Below, in pieces: positions 41,172 to 50,299 of a stretch of 64,000 bases of DNA. The notes under the pieces are model-generated. The model did no database searches and was not told the origin of the DNA. It worked only from the letters and a program-made list of their open reading frames with translations. A program made the translations under genes and the position numbers. How positions within the stretch are numbered: position 1 is the stretch's first letter; each line of letters opens with the position of its first letter. Origin of the DNA: Singulisphaera acidiphila DSM 18658 (GTDB lineage: Bacteria > Planctomycetota > Planctomycetia > Isosphaerales > Isosphaeraceae); NCBI RefSeq assembly GCF_000242455.2, contig NC_019892.1:620001-684000 (forward strand), read 5' to 3'.

Positions 41172-42698
41172 ATGCGGTGGAGGCGATCTATCGGGTCGGT
41201 CTGGGGTGGTTTACTCGCAGCCTCGTTGGGGGTGGGATCGGCGTTGGGCCAGCAGGCGGCCTCGGCCCCGGCCCCGGCCTCGCCGTCCTCAGGCGAGTCT
41301 CATTCAGTGACCGACCTGGTGACGAAGTTCCGGTTTGCCGAGCACTACGAGAAAACGGAGAAGAGCTCGTCCGGCTCGATCGGCCAGTATCGCGTGGTCA
41401 CGAGCGACACGATCAAGGTCGCCACCGACAAGGCCCAGGGCACGCCTGAGCGGACCGAAGCGACTCAGGAGACCGACTATCGCGAGCGTCCGGCCCAACT
41501 GACCGGCGGGGACCAGATCAGGGCCGGGGTTCGGGAGTACGCTTCCTACCGGATCACCCCCAACCCGAACACCAAGCCATCGCGAGCGGACCCTTTGAAG
41601 GGCCTGATGATCTGGTATCAGCCTCACGAGGGGGGTGATCCCCTCGTCCTGAGCCTCACCAAGGGGCGAGGTCTGCGCGAGGACGAGTACACGATCATTC
41701 GCAGGGAAATTTTCCTGCCCGATCTCGCCGCGCTGCTGCCGACCATCCCCACCCGGGTCGGTGACCGGTGGACCGCCTCGAAGACGGCGGGGCGTGCCTT
41801 GCTCGGGTCCATCGCGCTGCCCCTGACCGCCACGTTGCAGCAGGTGCGCCAGGCGGCCGAGGGGCCGAACTGGGAGGCTGTCATCGGGGTGACGGGGCGG
41901 TCGCCGGCCCGATCCAATTTGGGCAGTATGGCGGTCAATGCACGCCTTGTGTTCAGCTTCGCACCGCCGCCCGAGAGCAAAGACGGAGAGAAGGAAGAAA
42001 AGCTCGTGGATGCGCGGGGGGCCATTGTCGAGCTTCGCATGGCAACCTCCGCAGTCACCCCGCTCCCTCCCAGCGGCCGGCTCCGCCAGTCGGTGACGCG
42101 GGAACTGATCATCGACCGTCGGATCGATGACACAGGCGCAGCGTTGCCGCTCCCCGAACCTGCCCCCGTGGCGACCGAGGAGAACTCGTGGCTGAGCTAT
42201 GACGACCCGCAAGGCAAGTTCCATTTCCGCTATCCGCAAGAGTTCCGTCCGGGCCGGCCGCCGGATGACCTCTCGATGGAGCTGGTCCGGCTGCGCCCGG
42301 GTGGTCCTGACACCCTGGAGTTCCAACGCGTCATCAAGACGGGGGATGCCGAGGCCGATCGCCTGAATCGCGACCCTGAGTTCCACCTCAAGATGCTCAA
42401 GGAGGAGTGGCGGCAGAACAAGTTCAACGTCATCCCGGGGCCGCACGCCTGGCTACCCGAGGCGAACTGGGCCGCCACCAACCGCAAGGTCTACCGCGCG
42501 GAGTCGGTCTTGAAGGGGGCCGCGACCAACGGTAAAGGAGAGCTCCGGGTCCACAACGACCTCTATTTCGTCCTCTTCGGACGGAACGAGAGCCTGGTCG
42601 TCACCTCCAATACGGTCCAGGACCCCGCCACTCCGTTCCGCAACCAGGTCGAAGCGATCATCAGGACATTCGACTTCGGCCCGACGGAAGCCCACTAA
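41172..42698 (+). CDS. Secreted protein of unknown function (second of a pair)
   Basis: The 508-residue product has a signal peptide (LLAASLGVGSALGQQAASA) and a similar plan to its neighbour: a beta-rich middle part with VGDRWT, comparable to VGDSWTV in the neighbour, then a C-terminal region starting SWLSYDDPQGKFHFRYPQEF, comparable to the neighbour's PDGKYTLSHDRNW. It starts 111 bases downstream in the same direction, so the two are probably co-expressed. No catalytic residues are recognised. Confidence 0.7.
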   Translation: MRWRRSIGSVWGGLLAASLGVGSALGQQAASAPAPASPSSGESHSVTDLVTKFRFAEHYEKTEKSSSGSIGQYRVVTSDTIKVATDKAQGTPERTEATQETDYRERPAQLTGGDQIRAGVREYASYRITPNPNTKPSRADPLKGLMIWYQPHEGGDPLVLSLTKGRGLREDEYTIIRREIFLPDLAALLPTIPTRVGDRWTASKTAGRALLGSIALPLTATLQQVRQAAEGPNWEAVIGVTGRSPARSNLGSMAVNARLVFSFAPPPESKDGEKEEKLVDARGAIVELRMATSAVTPLPPSGRLRQSVTRELIIDRRIDDTGAALPLPEPAPVATEENSWLSYDDPQGKFHFRYPQEFRPGRPPDDLSMELVRLRPGGPDTLEFQRVIKTGDAEADRLNRDPEFHLKMLKEEWRQNKFNVIPGPHAWLPEANWAATNRKVYRAESVLKGAATNGKGELRVHNDLYFVLFGRNESLVVTSNTVQDPATPFRNQVEAIIRTFDFGPTEAH

Positions 42699-42803
42699 TC
42701 CGACCCCACTCCCGTTGGGGCAAAATCCGTGGATTGCAATGAGGATATGCGTGGAGACGCATATCCTCTCTTCGTTTCGCCGGGGTCATAAGGGGACTGC
42801 CTG

Positions 42804-43452
42804 GAATGCCACGAAGATAGGCACAAACCTTGAGCTATGAATAAGTTGTAGCTTATTGAGCACGGGAGGTACGTTCGGCATCCTCGTGGTTGATCACAAC
42901 GCCACCCAGATGCTGAATGGAGCACTCCCATGCCGCCGCGTATCATCCCCATCCTCGCCCGACTGCGCCAAGACCTCGCCGCCGTACTGTCCAGGGAAAC
43001 CATCGAAGAGGCGTGTCGTCAGTCGAATCACTCCTGGCGGTGACGACTCTTCGATCCGGCCGCCACCGTCTACTTGTGCCTGCTCCAGGTCCTCCACGGC
43101 AACACCGCCTGCCAGCACGTTGTCTACTTCGGCAACTGGTCCTTCACCGACAGCGCCTACTGCCAGGCTCGGAAGCGGCTCCCGCTGGCCGTCTTCCACC
43201 GGCTCCTGGAGAAGATCGCCACCACGTCCCGAGCCGCCACGGAGGGCGGATCACGATCGCTCGGGCATCGGGTCTGGCTCGTCGACGGCTCCCGCTTCTC
43301 GATGCCCGACGAACCCGAGCTGCAACGCTGCTTCGGCCAGCCCGGCAACCCGCGCAAGAGCTGCGGCTTTCCCGTGGCCAAGTGGCTGGCCCTGTTCGAT
43401 CTCACCACCGGCATGCTGCTCCGCTCGGCGGCGGCGACGCCGCTGCCCAGCG
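42804..43452 (+). mobile_element. 5'-end remnant of an IS4-family element
   Basis: Begins with the same terminal repeat (GAATGCCACGAAGATAG) as the intact copy at 44202-45687 and shares its leader and transposase sequence, but is cut off at 43452, where a REP-type sequence begins. Outside the left end stands AAGGGGACTGCCT, a degenerate version of the REP sequence found next to the other IS4 copies. Confidence 0.8.
42930..43452 (+). pseudogene. IS4-family transposase, N-terminal fragment with in-frame stop
   Basis: Starts MPPRIIPILARLRQDLAAVL and is nearly identical in plan to the intact transposase on the opposite strand, but codon 38 is TGA (43041-43043, in the place of an Arg codon), and the gene stops matching after LRSAAATPLP because of the REP junction at 43453. 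The first catalytic Asp region (VWLVDGSRFSMPDEPEL) is retained, the rest is lost. Confidence 0.85.
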
Positions 43453-43488
43453 CACAAAAAGGGGGACATCGCAAATCATCGTCTCAGG
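43453..43488 (+). repeat. REP-type sequence, left end of the RAYT unit
   Basis: Reads ACAAAAAGGGGGACATCGC and continues through CAAATCATCGTCTCAGG; it differs at only a few positions from the arms of the two REP doublets at 50149 and 51711. It points toward the RAYT gene, and its inverted counterpart is split by the IS4 element at 44191-45710. Confidence 0.75.
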
Positions 43489-43687
43489 TCCGCTCCTTCT
43501 TCGGCCTCCCGCGCGCACGGAGGCACGATTCCAACCCCAAACGCTCGGCCGTAACGCGCGTCCACGACTCACCGCCGAACGGCTTCCCGCGCTCGACCGA
43601 ATGCCGCAGGCGATTCAGATCGACCGCCGAGAGCGGCTCGTTCACACGCTCCAACCAACGCGAGTCACGCAACGGCGGCTTGCCGCG

Positions 43688-44146
43688 TCAGAGCATTCCC
43701 TGGCCACTCAACCAGGGGACCAGGCTCGACCACCGCCAGTCCTCCGCCCGGACCACCAACTCGGCGCGTAACGCATTCCGCTCGACGTAACGCAGGACGG
43801 TGAGCAGATGCTCGTCGGCCTCGATCGGGAAGGCCTTGAAACGACCTTGCCACACATGTCCCGTTGTATGGTGGTGGCGGTGATAGCGTCGCGCGTGCGC
43901 CGTCAGAAGCCACTGCATCCAGCGGCTGAGGTCGCCATCGGCGTGGGGCCGAAGCACCAAGTGGAAGTGATTCGACATGAGACAGTAGCCGAGTAGATCC
44001 AGCGGCGTGCGTGCGGTCGCGTCCGCCATGGCGCCGAGGAACGCATCGTAGTCGCCCGCCTTGTGGAAGACCGTTTCGCGGCGATTGCCGCGGTTTAGAG
44101 CGTGATAGCAGAGGCCTCCCACGGAGGCCCGAGCGGTTCGTGCCAT
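43688..44146 (-). CDS. REP-associated tyrosine transposase (RAYT, Y1/HUH type)
   Basis: RAYTs mobilise REP sequences. The 152-residue product (start at 44146, MARTARASVGGLCYHALNRGN) has the family start, the HUH motif (CLMSNHFHLVLRP) and a downstream HVWQGRFKAFPIE with YVERNAL, where the catalytic Tyr lies in the family. The gene is bounded by REP-type sequences in inverted orientation, which supports the assignment. Confidence 0.9.
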   Translation of the reverse strand: MARTARASVGGLCYHALNRGNRRETVFHKAGDYDAFLGAMADATARTPLDLLGYCLMSNHFHLVLRPHADGDLSRWMQWLLTAHARRYHRHHHTTGHVWQGRFKAFPIEADEHLLTVLRYVERNALRAELVVRAEDWRWSSLVPWLSGQGML

Positions 44147-44201
44147 GGCCCGACTGTATCGCAGGTAGGCGAGCGCTAGCAAGAAAAAATCGCTATGTCC
44201 C

Positions 44202-45687
44202 GAATGCCACGAAGTTAGGCTAAAAGTGCTTCTTCGGCAACGACTTGCGTAGTTCCGACCGCGGATTTTTCATGAGCATGTACTGTTTCGCCCTTCGCTT
44301 CTTGACCCGCGGCTCGACCCGGCCGCGGCGCGACGGGTTGACCACCAGCACCGACAAGTCCCCCTCTTCGGTCCCGATCAACCAACGCACCGCGTCGACC
44401 AGACCGATCCGATCGGGATCCACACCTTGCAGTCGAGCCGACTCGCCCATCACCGACCGCACCAGATTGTAGGCCAGCGTGAACACCGCCAGTTCCTTCA
44501 ACACACCGTCCACCGTCTCGCAGCACAATACATCCATTTGCATGCTGATTTTCAGATGTCGAATATTGATCTCCACCTGCCATCTCCGGAAGTAGAGCTC
44601 GGCCAGCGCCTCGGCCGGGTACGCCACCGCATCGTGCAAGGTCGTCACCAGGGTGATCTCGCGAACGCGGTAGCCCGGGACCTCCACCCGATAACGCAGT
44701 TCACGCACGGTGATCTCGTCCGGCAACGCCTCGTATTCCTCCCTGGGCATCCACGATGGCCCCTTCTTCGGCTTGAACCAGACGACGACCTGATCGGAGT
44801 CCCCGTGCGCCAGCACCCACCGGGAGCGCGGCAACCCCGGCACGTCCTTCGACCCGCCCCTCGTTCCCGGCCGGCCTGAGGTGAAGTCGACGATCTGCTT
44901 CTGATGGATCCGGAACACGCCGTGCAGCTCGCGGCCAGCCAGCAGGGCCAGATGGGCATAGGAACAGAACCCGCGATCGCCCAGGACCAGGTCGCCGGGT
45001 TCCAACTCCTGGGAGATCGCCGCGGCCCGTGACATTTCGTGACTGCGCAACGGCGCCGCCGCCGAGCGGAGCAGCATGCCGGTGGTGAGGTCGAACAGGG
45101 CCAGCCACTTGGCCACGGGGAAGCCGCAGCCCTTGCGCTGGTTACCGGGCTGGCCGAAGTGGCCTTGGAGTTCGGGGGCGTCGGGCATGGAGAAGCTGGA
45201 GCCGTCGACGAGCCAGACCCGATGCTCGAGCCATCGCGATCCGCCCTCCGTGGCGGCTCGGGATGTGGCGGCGATCTTTTCGAGCAGCGAGTGGAAGACG
45301 GCCAGCGGGAGCCGCTTTCGGGCCTGGCAGTAGGCGCTGTCGGTGAACGACCAGTTGCCGAAGTGGACGACATGTTGGCAGGCGGTATTGCCGTGGAGGA
45401 CCTGGAGCAAGAACAGGTAGATGGTGGTGGCCGGGTCGAGGATCCGTCTCCGCCAGGAGTAGTGGCACTGGCGGCACGCCTCCTCGATGGTTTCCTTGGC
45501 CAATCCGGCGGCGATATCTTGGCGCAGTCGGCCGAGAATGGGGATGATACGCGGTGGCATGGGAGGGCTCCGATCAGCACCCGAGTGGCGTTGTAATCAA
45601 CCAAGATGATGCCGAGCGTCCCTCCTGTGCTCAATAAGTGACAACTTGTTCTCAGTTCACGATTTGTGCGCTATCTTCGTGGCATTC
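44202..45687 (-). mobile_element. Intact IS4-family element with 11-bp target duplication
   Basis: The ends GAATGCCACGAAGTTAGGC and (reverse complement) GAATGCCACGAAGATAGCG are matching terminal inverted repeats. The same 11 bases CGCTATGTCCC lie directly outside both ends (44191-44201 and 45688-45698), the duplication length known for IS4 elements. Joining the flanks rebuilds a REP-type sequence, so the target was a REP arm. Confidence 0.92.
44220..45560 (-). CDS. IS4-family transposase (intact)
   Basis: DDE transposase of 446 residues. Visible catalytic parts are VWLVDGSSFSMPD (first Asp), LGDRGFCSYAHLALL (second Asp) and YFRRWQVEINIRHLK, a complete Y-R-E-K signature with the catalytic Glu. 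The C-terminus is the usual basic stretch RVKKRRAKQY. The reading frame is full-length and undamaged, unlike the two other copies in this window, so it could still be active. Confidence 0.95.
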   Translation of the reverse strand: MPPRIIPILGRLRQDIAAGLAKETIEEACRQCHYSWRRRILDPATTIYLFLLQVLHGNTACQHVVHFGNWSFTDSAYCQARKRLPLAVFHSLLEKIAATSRAATEGGSRWLEHRVWLVDGSSFSMPDAPELQGHFGQPGNQRKGCGFPVAKWLALFDLTTGMLLRSAAAPLRSHEMSRAAAISQELEPGDLVLGDRGFCSYAHLALLAGRELHGVFRIHQKQIVDFTSGRPGTRGGSKDVPGLPRSRWVLAHGDSDQVVVWFKPKKGPSWMPREEYEALPDEITVRELRYRVEVPGYRVREITLVTTLHDAVAYPAEALAELYFRRWQVEINIRHLKISMQMDVLCCETVDGVLKELAVFTLAYNLVRSVMGESARLQGVDPDRIGLVDAVRWLIGTEEGDLSVLVVNPSRRGRVEPRVKKRRAKQYMLMKNPRSELRKSLPKKHF

Positions 45688-45892
45688 CGCTATGTCCCCC
45701 TTTTTTTCCCAAGGACGTCTACCGGAGGCGGAGCATCGTCGAGATGTCCCACCCGGACTACCCCTCAAGTGACAGTCTGTACCGCGGAAGCCGGGCCGCC
45801 TAGAATCAGCACAACCGCCCTGCTGCAGCTCGCGCAGTGGTGCCGGTCACATCGCGGCGAATCGCTCGGTCGATCACTCGGAGGGTCGCTAT

Positions 45893-46081
45893 GTCCCACC
45901 ATCACCGATCCGCAGTCCCCCCCCGCGCCCGAAGCCCAAGAGGCTTCCCCGGCCACTGACCCAAGCCTGGTCGGACCTGCCCGCGCCGAGGCGTCAGGAA
46001 GTCCTGATGATGCTCAGCCAGATCATCGCCAAGTCTCTCCCGAGGGCGGTGCGGAAGGAGGCGAGTCATGAACATTCCTGA
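45893..46081 (+). CDS. Small ORF upstream of and overlapping the serine recombinase
   Basis: The frame ends PRPLTQAWSDLPAPRRQEV then LMMLSQIIAKSLPRAVRKEA, a charged helical peptide resembling small accessory ORFs I associate with large serine recombinase elements. The stop (46079-46081) overlaps the recombinase start by 14 bases, suggesting coupling. No standard start codon is visible in frame, so it may be a fragment or start at CTG. The rest of 45711-45892 shows no gene. Confidence 0.35.
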   Translation, partial: VPPSPIRSPPPRPKPKRLPRPLTQAWSDLPAPRRQEVLMMLSQIIAKSLPRAVRKEASHEHS

Positions 46082-48272
46082 TTCCACCTCCGCTTCGCCA
46101 ACGCACTCCGCTGCAACTCGTCCTGTGATTGTGCCGGCTCACTTGCTGGCGTTACGCCCCGCCAAGGTCCGCGACCATCATCTCGATCGCAAAGCCATCG
46201 TCTATGTCCGCCAGTCCAGCCCCCAGCAGGTGGCCGAGCACAAGGAGTCGACCGCACGCCAATATGCTCTGGCCGAGGTCGCCGTTGCGCTCGGCTGGCC
46301 CCGCGACCGCGTCGAGGTCGTCGACGCAGACCAAGGACGCACGGCACAGACGGTCGAGGGCCGGCGAGGCATCCAGTACATTCTCGCCGAACTTAGCCTT
46401 GATCATGTCGGCATTCTCCTTGGCCAGGATGCCAGTCGTCTGGCCCGCCACGACCCTGACTGGGTCCCGATGGTACGCTCGTGCGGCTTGTTTCGGGCGT
46501 TGCTGGGCGACTACGATGGATTGTATGATCCGACCGACTTCAACGACCGCCTGCTCCTGGGCATGAAGGGGATCATGAGCGAGGCCGAGTTGCACTTCCT
46601 CCGCACCCGAATGCACGAAGGGCGGCTGAACAAGGCGCGCCGCGGCGAGTTGTTCAACCACGCCCCGCTCGGCTATGTCCGCGAACCCGGCCGCGGCCTG
46701 GCCCTCGATCCCGACGAGCAGGCTCGAGAGGTGGTGCGGATCGTCTTCGACCAATTCGATCGCCAGGGGAGCTTGCACGGCCTGCTCCGCTACCTGGTGC
46801 ATCACGGGATCCGCCTGCCGGTCCGCCCCCACTCCGGGCCCGATCGAGGGAAGTTGGAATGGCGTCGCCCTAACCGAGAAACACTTCAAAACGTATTACA
46901 TCATCCAGTTTACGCTGGCTACTACCGTCATGGGTGTCGTACTCTCGACCCGCGGCGGAAGGTGCCCGGCCGTCCCGGGACGGGGCGGACGATCAACAAG
47001 CCGGAGGACTGTGCGGTGCTGTTGGAGGGCCGCTGCCCGGCCTACATCACGCCGGAACGGTTCCGGGCCAACCAGGAGCGGCTGGCGGCCAACCGCGCCC
47101 GGAGCGATGCGAAGGGGGCGGTGCGTCAGGGACCCTCCCTGTTGGGGGGGATCCTCCGTTGCGGCCGTTGCGGACAGCGGATGATGGTCACCTATGGCGG
47201 CCCCGCCAATCGTCTGCGCTATTACTGCGCCCGGGCAATGGTGGAATACGCCGCACCCTTGTGCCAGGGCCTGGCCGGTAGTGTCCTGGATGACTTGGTG
47301 GCTGCTCAGGTCCTGGCGGCCCTGGAGCCGGCGGCGCTCGAGTTGGACTTGGCGGCGGCCGACGACCTCGATCAGGAGCGCGGGCAGTTGCACCGGAACT
47401 GGCGGCAGCGGGTGGAACGCGCCCGCTTCGAGGCCGAGCGGGCGCGGCGGCAGTACGACGCGGTCGAACCGGAGAACCGTCTGGTGTTGCGGGAACTGGA
47501 GCGGCGATGGGAGGAGGCGTTGAAGGAGCAGCGCCGTCTCGAGGAGGAATACGCCCGGTTCGACCGCGATCAGCCCCGGAGCTTGTCGGCTTGCGAGCGT
47601 GAGCAGATCCGCGCCCTGGCGCGAGACCTGCCGGCGCTTTGGCATGCACCGGCGACGACGTCGGCGGATCGTCAGCGGATCGTCCGACTCATGATTGAGG
47701 AGGTCGTCGTTACGGTTCGTGGCAACAGCGAATGTGTTGATGTGAACATTCAATGGGACGGTAGTTTTACCAGCGGCCACGCGTTGGAGCGTCCGGTGCA
47801 GTGTTATCAGCAGATGGCCGGCTATGCGATGCTCCTGGGCCGGATCGACGAGCTCCGCGAGGCGGGACGGACCTTGGCCGAGGTGGCCGAGCAGTTGAAC
47901 TGCGAGGGCTTCCATCCCCCGAAGCGGTCGGCGCGGTTCACGAGCGTGATTCTGGGCAGTCTGCTCGCCAAACGCGGTCGAACGGGTCCGCGCCCGCGAG
48001 CTGTGTCGGGGCCGGGCGTCCTGGGCGAGCACGAGTGGTTGCTGACGGATCTGGCCCGGGAATTGAAGATGCCGCAGGCCACGCTGCACCGCTGGATCCG
48101 CGTCGGGTGGGTCCATGCCCGGAAGCTACCGACTCCGGGCGGGCAGTGGGTGATCTGGGCCGACGCCGAAGAGCGGGAGCGGATGACCCGGATCCGAACG
48201 TGTCCCCGGGGATGGTCACATTCTGATGCTTTTGCAAATATAACCAAGCCCAAGTCCCGCGACAGCGAGTGA
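46068..48272 (+). CDS. Large serine recombinase (recombinase family protein)
   Basis: Large serine recombinases integrate or excise mobile DNA at att sites. The 734-residue protein has a resolvase catalytic domain (IVYVRQSSPQQ with Ser50 in the Y-x-R-x-S motif; DASRLAR; DRLLLGMKGIMSEAELHFL), a recombinase domain (FNHAPLGYVREPGRGLALDP, QNVLHHPVYAGYY), a zinc ribbon (CGRCGQRMM and YYCAR), a long coiled-coil and a C-terminal DNA-binding part with a MerR-like end (MPQATLHRWIRVGWVHARKL). Element ends were not found. Confidence 0.9.
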   Translation: MNIPDSTSASPTHSAATRPVIVPAHLLALRPAKVRDHHLDRKAIVYVRQSSPQQVAEHKESTARQYALAEVAVALGWPRDRVEVVDADQGRTAQTVEGRRGIQYILAELSLDHVGILLGQDASRLARHDPDWVPMVRSCGLFRALLGDYDGLYDPTDFNDRLLLGMKGIMSEAELHFLRTRMHEGRLNKARRGELFNHAPLGYVREPGRGLALDPDEQAREVVRIVFDQFDRQGSLHGLLRYLVHHGIRLPVRPHSGPDRGKLEWRRPNRETLQNVLHHPVYAGYYRHGCRTLDPRRKVPGRPGTGRTINKPEDCAVLLEGRCPAYITPERFRANQERLAANRARSDAKGAVRQGPSLLGGILRCGRCGQRMMVTYGGPANRLRYYCARAMVEYAAPLCQGLAGSVLDDLVAAQVLAALEPAALELDLAAADDLDQERGQLHRNWRQRVERARFEAERARRQYDAVEPENRLVLRELERRWEEALKEQRRLEEEYARFDRDQPRSLSACEREQIRALARDLPALWHAPATTSADRQRIVRLMIEEVVVTVRGNSECVDVNIQWDGSFTSGHALERPVQCYQQMAGYAMLLGRIDELREAGRTLAEVAEQLNCEGFHPPKRSARFTSVILGSLLAKRGRTGPRPRAVSGPGVLGEHEWLLTDLARELKMPQATLHRWIRVGWVHARKLPTPGGQWVIWADAEERERMTRIRTCPRGWSHSDAFANITKPKSRDSE

Positions 48273-48369
48273 ATCTCGAACATCATCGGCCATCGGCGGG
48301 AGGTGGTGTAGCCGCCCGCGGATGGCCGATAAAGGCACCTCTCTTTGGAGGCATTATGGCTGGTAAACG

Positions 48370-48498
48370 GAGAACCTGATTGGCTGGCTGAAGGAATGCC
48401 GGCGGGTGTTCTCGCGGTTCGAGAAGACGGCCAAGAACTTCGGCGGCATGATCAAGCTAGCCTTCATTGAGCGACATCTGCGTTTGATGGTCCGATGA
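48370..48498 (+). pseudogene. C-terminal scar of an IS5-type transposase
   Basis: An open stretch ENLIGWLKECRRVFSRFEK, then TAKNFGGMIKLAFIERHLRL before the stop, matches the conserved C-terminal helix (R-x-x-x-R-x-x-K-x-x-x-N-[FY]-x-G-x-x-x-L) of IS5-group transposases. Everything upstream is lost. It lies between the recombinase and the IS630-type element. Confidence 0.7.
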
Positions 48499-48518
48499 TG
48501 GTTTTCTGACAGAGCCTA

Positions 48519-49685
48519 AATAGAAACTTTCAAATGGGAAAGTAGATCAGGCGGCCCTGGCTTTTGGGTAAGCCGAACCCTCGATCTGGAAAGGGTTTGC
48601 CTGTCCCAGCCAGGTGAAGACTCGATCCAATAATTCCTCCAGATCCTTGCACCGATGATTCCGGGTGATGTTCTCGTGCAAATGCCACCATACCCGCTCG
48701 ATCGGGTTCAGGTCCGGGGAGTATGCGGGGAGCAGATGGACTTCGATTCGACCCTCGTGCTTCCAGAGGTACTGGATCACCTCCAGGCTGGTGTGGCTCC
48801 CCGCGTTGTCGCAGATCACGTGGATCTTGCGGTAGCGTCGCAGCCTGCGGCGCAGGTCGTCGAGGTGCTTGATGAACAACGCTCCGTCGCGCCCTTGCTT
48901 GGGGGCCGCCTCGGTGACGAACACCTGGCCGGTCCGCCAGTGGATTGAGCCGGAGATGTGCCGCTTCTTGTTCGTCCCGGGGGTCTCGACCTTCGCTTGT
49001 CGGCCTTTGAACATCCACATCCGGCCGATCTTTGGGTTGGTGTGAACCTCGACTTCGTCCTGCCAGACGGCCGTCTCGTCCTCGGGCAGCTCTTCCAGGA
49101 GCTTCCGCAGTTCAGCCAGCTTGACCTGCCTCTCGTCTTCGTCCGGCTTCAGGGTCGGCCGGGGTCGCCGGTACACCAGGTGGCCGCGATGGAGCCAGCG
49201 ACGGACGGTCTCCCGGCTGACGCGAACGCCTTCTCTTTCTCGCAAGAGCAGGGCCAACAACACACACGACCAGCGACTGCGGAGGAAACCGAAGTCGCTG
49301 GGGGTCGTGGTGGTCACCCAGTTCACGAGGATGGCGACCCAGCCGAAGCCCAGCCGAAAGGGCCGGCCCCGTTTCCTCCCAGTCAACCCTTCGAGGCCCT
49401 CGGCCTGGAACCGCTTCAGCCAGCGGTCGACAGTGCGTGAGCTGCAGAAGAGCATGGACTCGATGTTGTCCCAGGGATGGCCGTCAGCCAACAGGAGGAT
49501 AATGTGGGCGCGAAAGCGGAGTTCGGGATCAGAATCCTTGCGGTAGATCGCCAAGAGTTCGTCGCGCTGAGTCGTCGAAAGGGAGAGCATGGGCGTCGTT
49601 AATGTTCGTCCGTGTTGAGTCGTCGGTGCAGTCCTCTGCATGAATTATAGGGGCAGGGCTACTTTCCCTTTGGCAGGGAACTATT
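48519..49685 (-). mobile_element. IS630-type insertion sequence
   Basis: Terminal inverted repeats begin AATAG and converge on GGGAAAGTAG at both ends (48519 on and 49685 back); TA dinucleotides stand just outside (48517-48518 and 49686-49687), the target of IS630/Tc1 elements. The body of 1167 bases carries one intact transposase gene. Confidence 0.8.
48547..49590 (-). CDS. IS630-family transposase
   Basis: The start at 49590 (MLSLSTTQRDELLAIYRK) gives 347 residues; an ATG at 49641 is also in frame. The N-terminal helix-turn-helix part (RTVDRWLKRFQAEGLEGLTG) is followed by the DDE domain: VWQDEVEVHTNPKIGRMW (first Asp), KIHVICDNAGSHTS (second Asp) and AYSPDLNPIERVWWHLHE (Glu). No frame damage is seen. 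Confidence 0.93.
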   Translation of the reverse strand: MLSLSTTQRDELLAIYRKDSDPELRFRAHIILLLADGHPWDNIESMLFCSSRTVDRWLKRFQAEGLEGLTGRKRGRPFRLGFGWVAILVNWVTTTTPSDFGFLRSRWSCVLLALLLREREGVRVSRETVRRWLHRGHLVYRRPRPTLKPDEDERQVKLAELRKLLEELPEDETAVWQDEVEVHTNPKIGRMWMFKGRQAKVETPGTNKKRHISGSIHWRTGQVFVTEAAPKQGRDGALFIKHLDDLRRRLRRYRKIHVICDNAGSHTSLEVIQYLWKHEGRIEVHLLPAYSPDLNPIERVWWHLHENITRNHRCKDLEELLDRVFTWLGQANPFQIEGSAYPKARAA

Positions 49686-49703
49686 TAGACTTAAGGAGAG
49701 ACC

Positions 49704-50132
49704 ATGCGAAGGTACGTCGTGGCAATTCTGATGGCCTGTGCCTCGCTTTCTGCCGATGCTCCGAAAGAGGGGGCATCGGACGCAGACAAGGCGAAAATTC
49801 AAGGCGGCTGGTTCACGTCGTCTAGCCAGATCGATGGTGGATCCGTTGAGGTCTATCTTACCGAGCCCGATTTGATCTTCGAGAATAACGAACTCGTCCT
49901 CTACGGAATGCGGTTGGGTCGTTACACCCTCAATGCTTCAAAAACTCCCAAGACGATGGATTGGATTATCGACAGAGGATATGGCAAGGGTACGACTGCG
50001 GGGATTTATACGATCAAGGATGACGTGCTTACAATTTGCTTGGCGGGAGCTCCTGGCCTGCCACGTCCAGATAGTTTCACCTCAAAGAAGGGGTCAAAAC
50101 GCCAACTCTTCGTCTACAAGAGAAAACTTTGA
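49704..50132 (+). CDS. TIGR03067-like secreted protein (copy A)
   Basis: The 142-residue product has a short signal peptide (MRRYVVAILMACASLSADA). Its core KIQGGWFTSS, LYGMRLGRYTL and SKTPKTMDWII, GIYTIKDDVLTICLAGAPG, RPDSFTSKKGSK is the pattern of the TIGR03067 family, which is greatly expanded in planctomycetes and has no known function (lipocalin-like fold suspected). The gene starts 19 bases beyond the right end of the IS630 element. Copy B follows in tandem. Confidence 0.85.
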   Translation: MRRYVVAILMACASLSADAPKEGASDADKAKIQGGWFTSSSQIDGGSVEVYLTEPDLIFENNELVLYGMRLGRYTLNASKTPKTMDWIIDRGYGKGTTAGIYTIKDDVLTICLAGAPGLPRPDSFTSKKGSKRQLFVYKRKL

Positions 50133-50148
50133 AGTGAGGAGGAAATAA

Positions 50149-50218
50149 ACAAAAAGGGGGACATAGCAAATAATCGTCGCGTACCTGAGACGATTATTTG
50201 CTATGTCCCCCTTTTTGT
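50149..50218. repeat. REP doublet (REPIN-like hairpin) 1
   Basis: Two perfect 30-base inverted arms (50149-50178 and 50189-50218) with a 10-base loop, beginning ACAAAAAGGGGGACATAGC. It lies in the gap between the two TIGR03067-like genes. The sequence is the same as the doublet at 51711 apart from one loop base and is related to the RAYT ends, so all belong to one REP family. Confidence 0.9.
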
Positions 50219-50299
50219 GTCCGTTCATGTTGTTAGCGTGTGCGATCATCTTCTTGAACGTTCTTCTCCGCTCTTTTTGTTAGGGTCTAAGGAGAGGTC

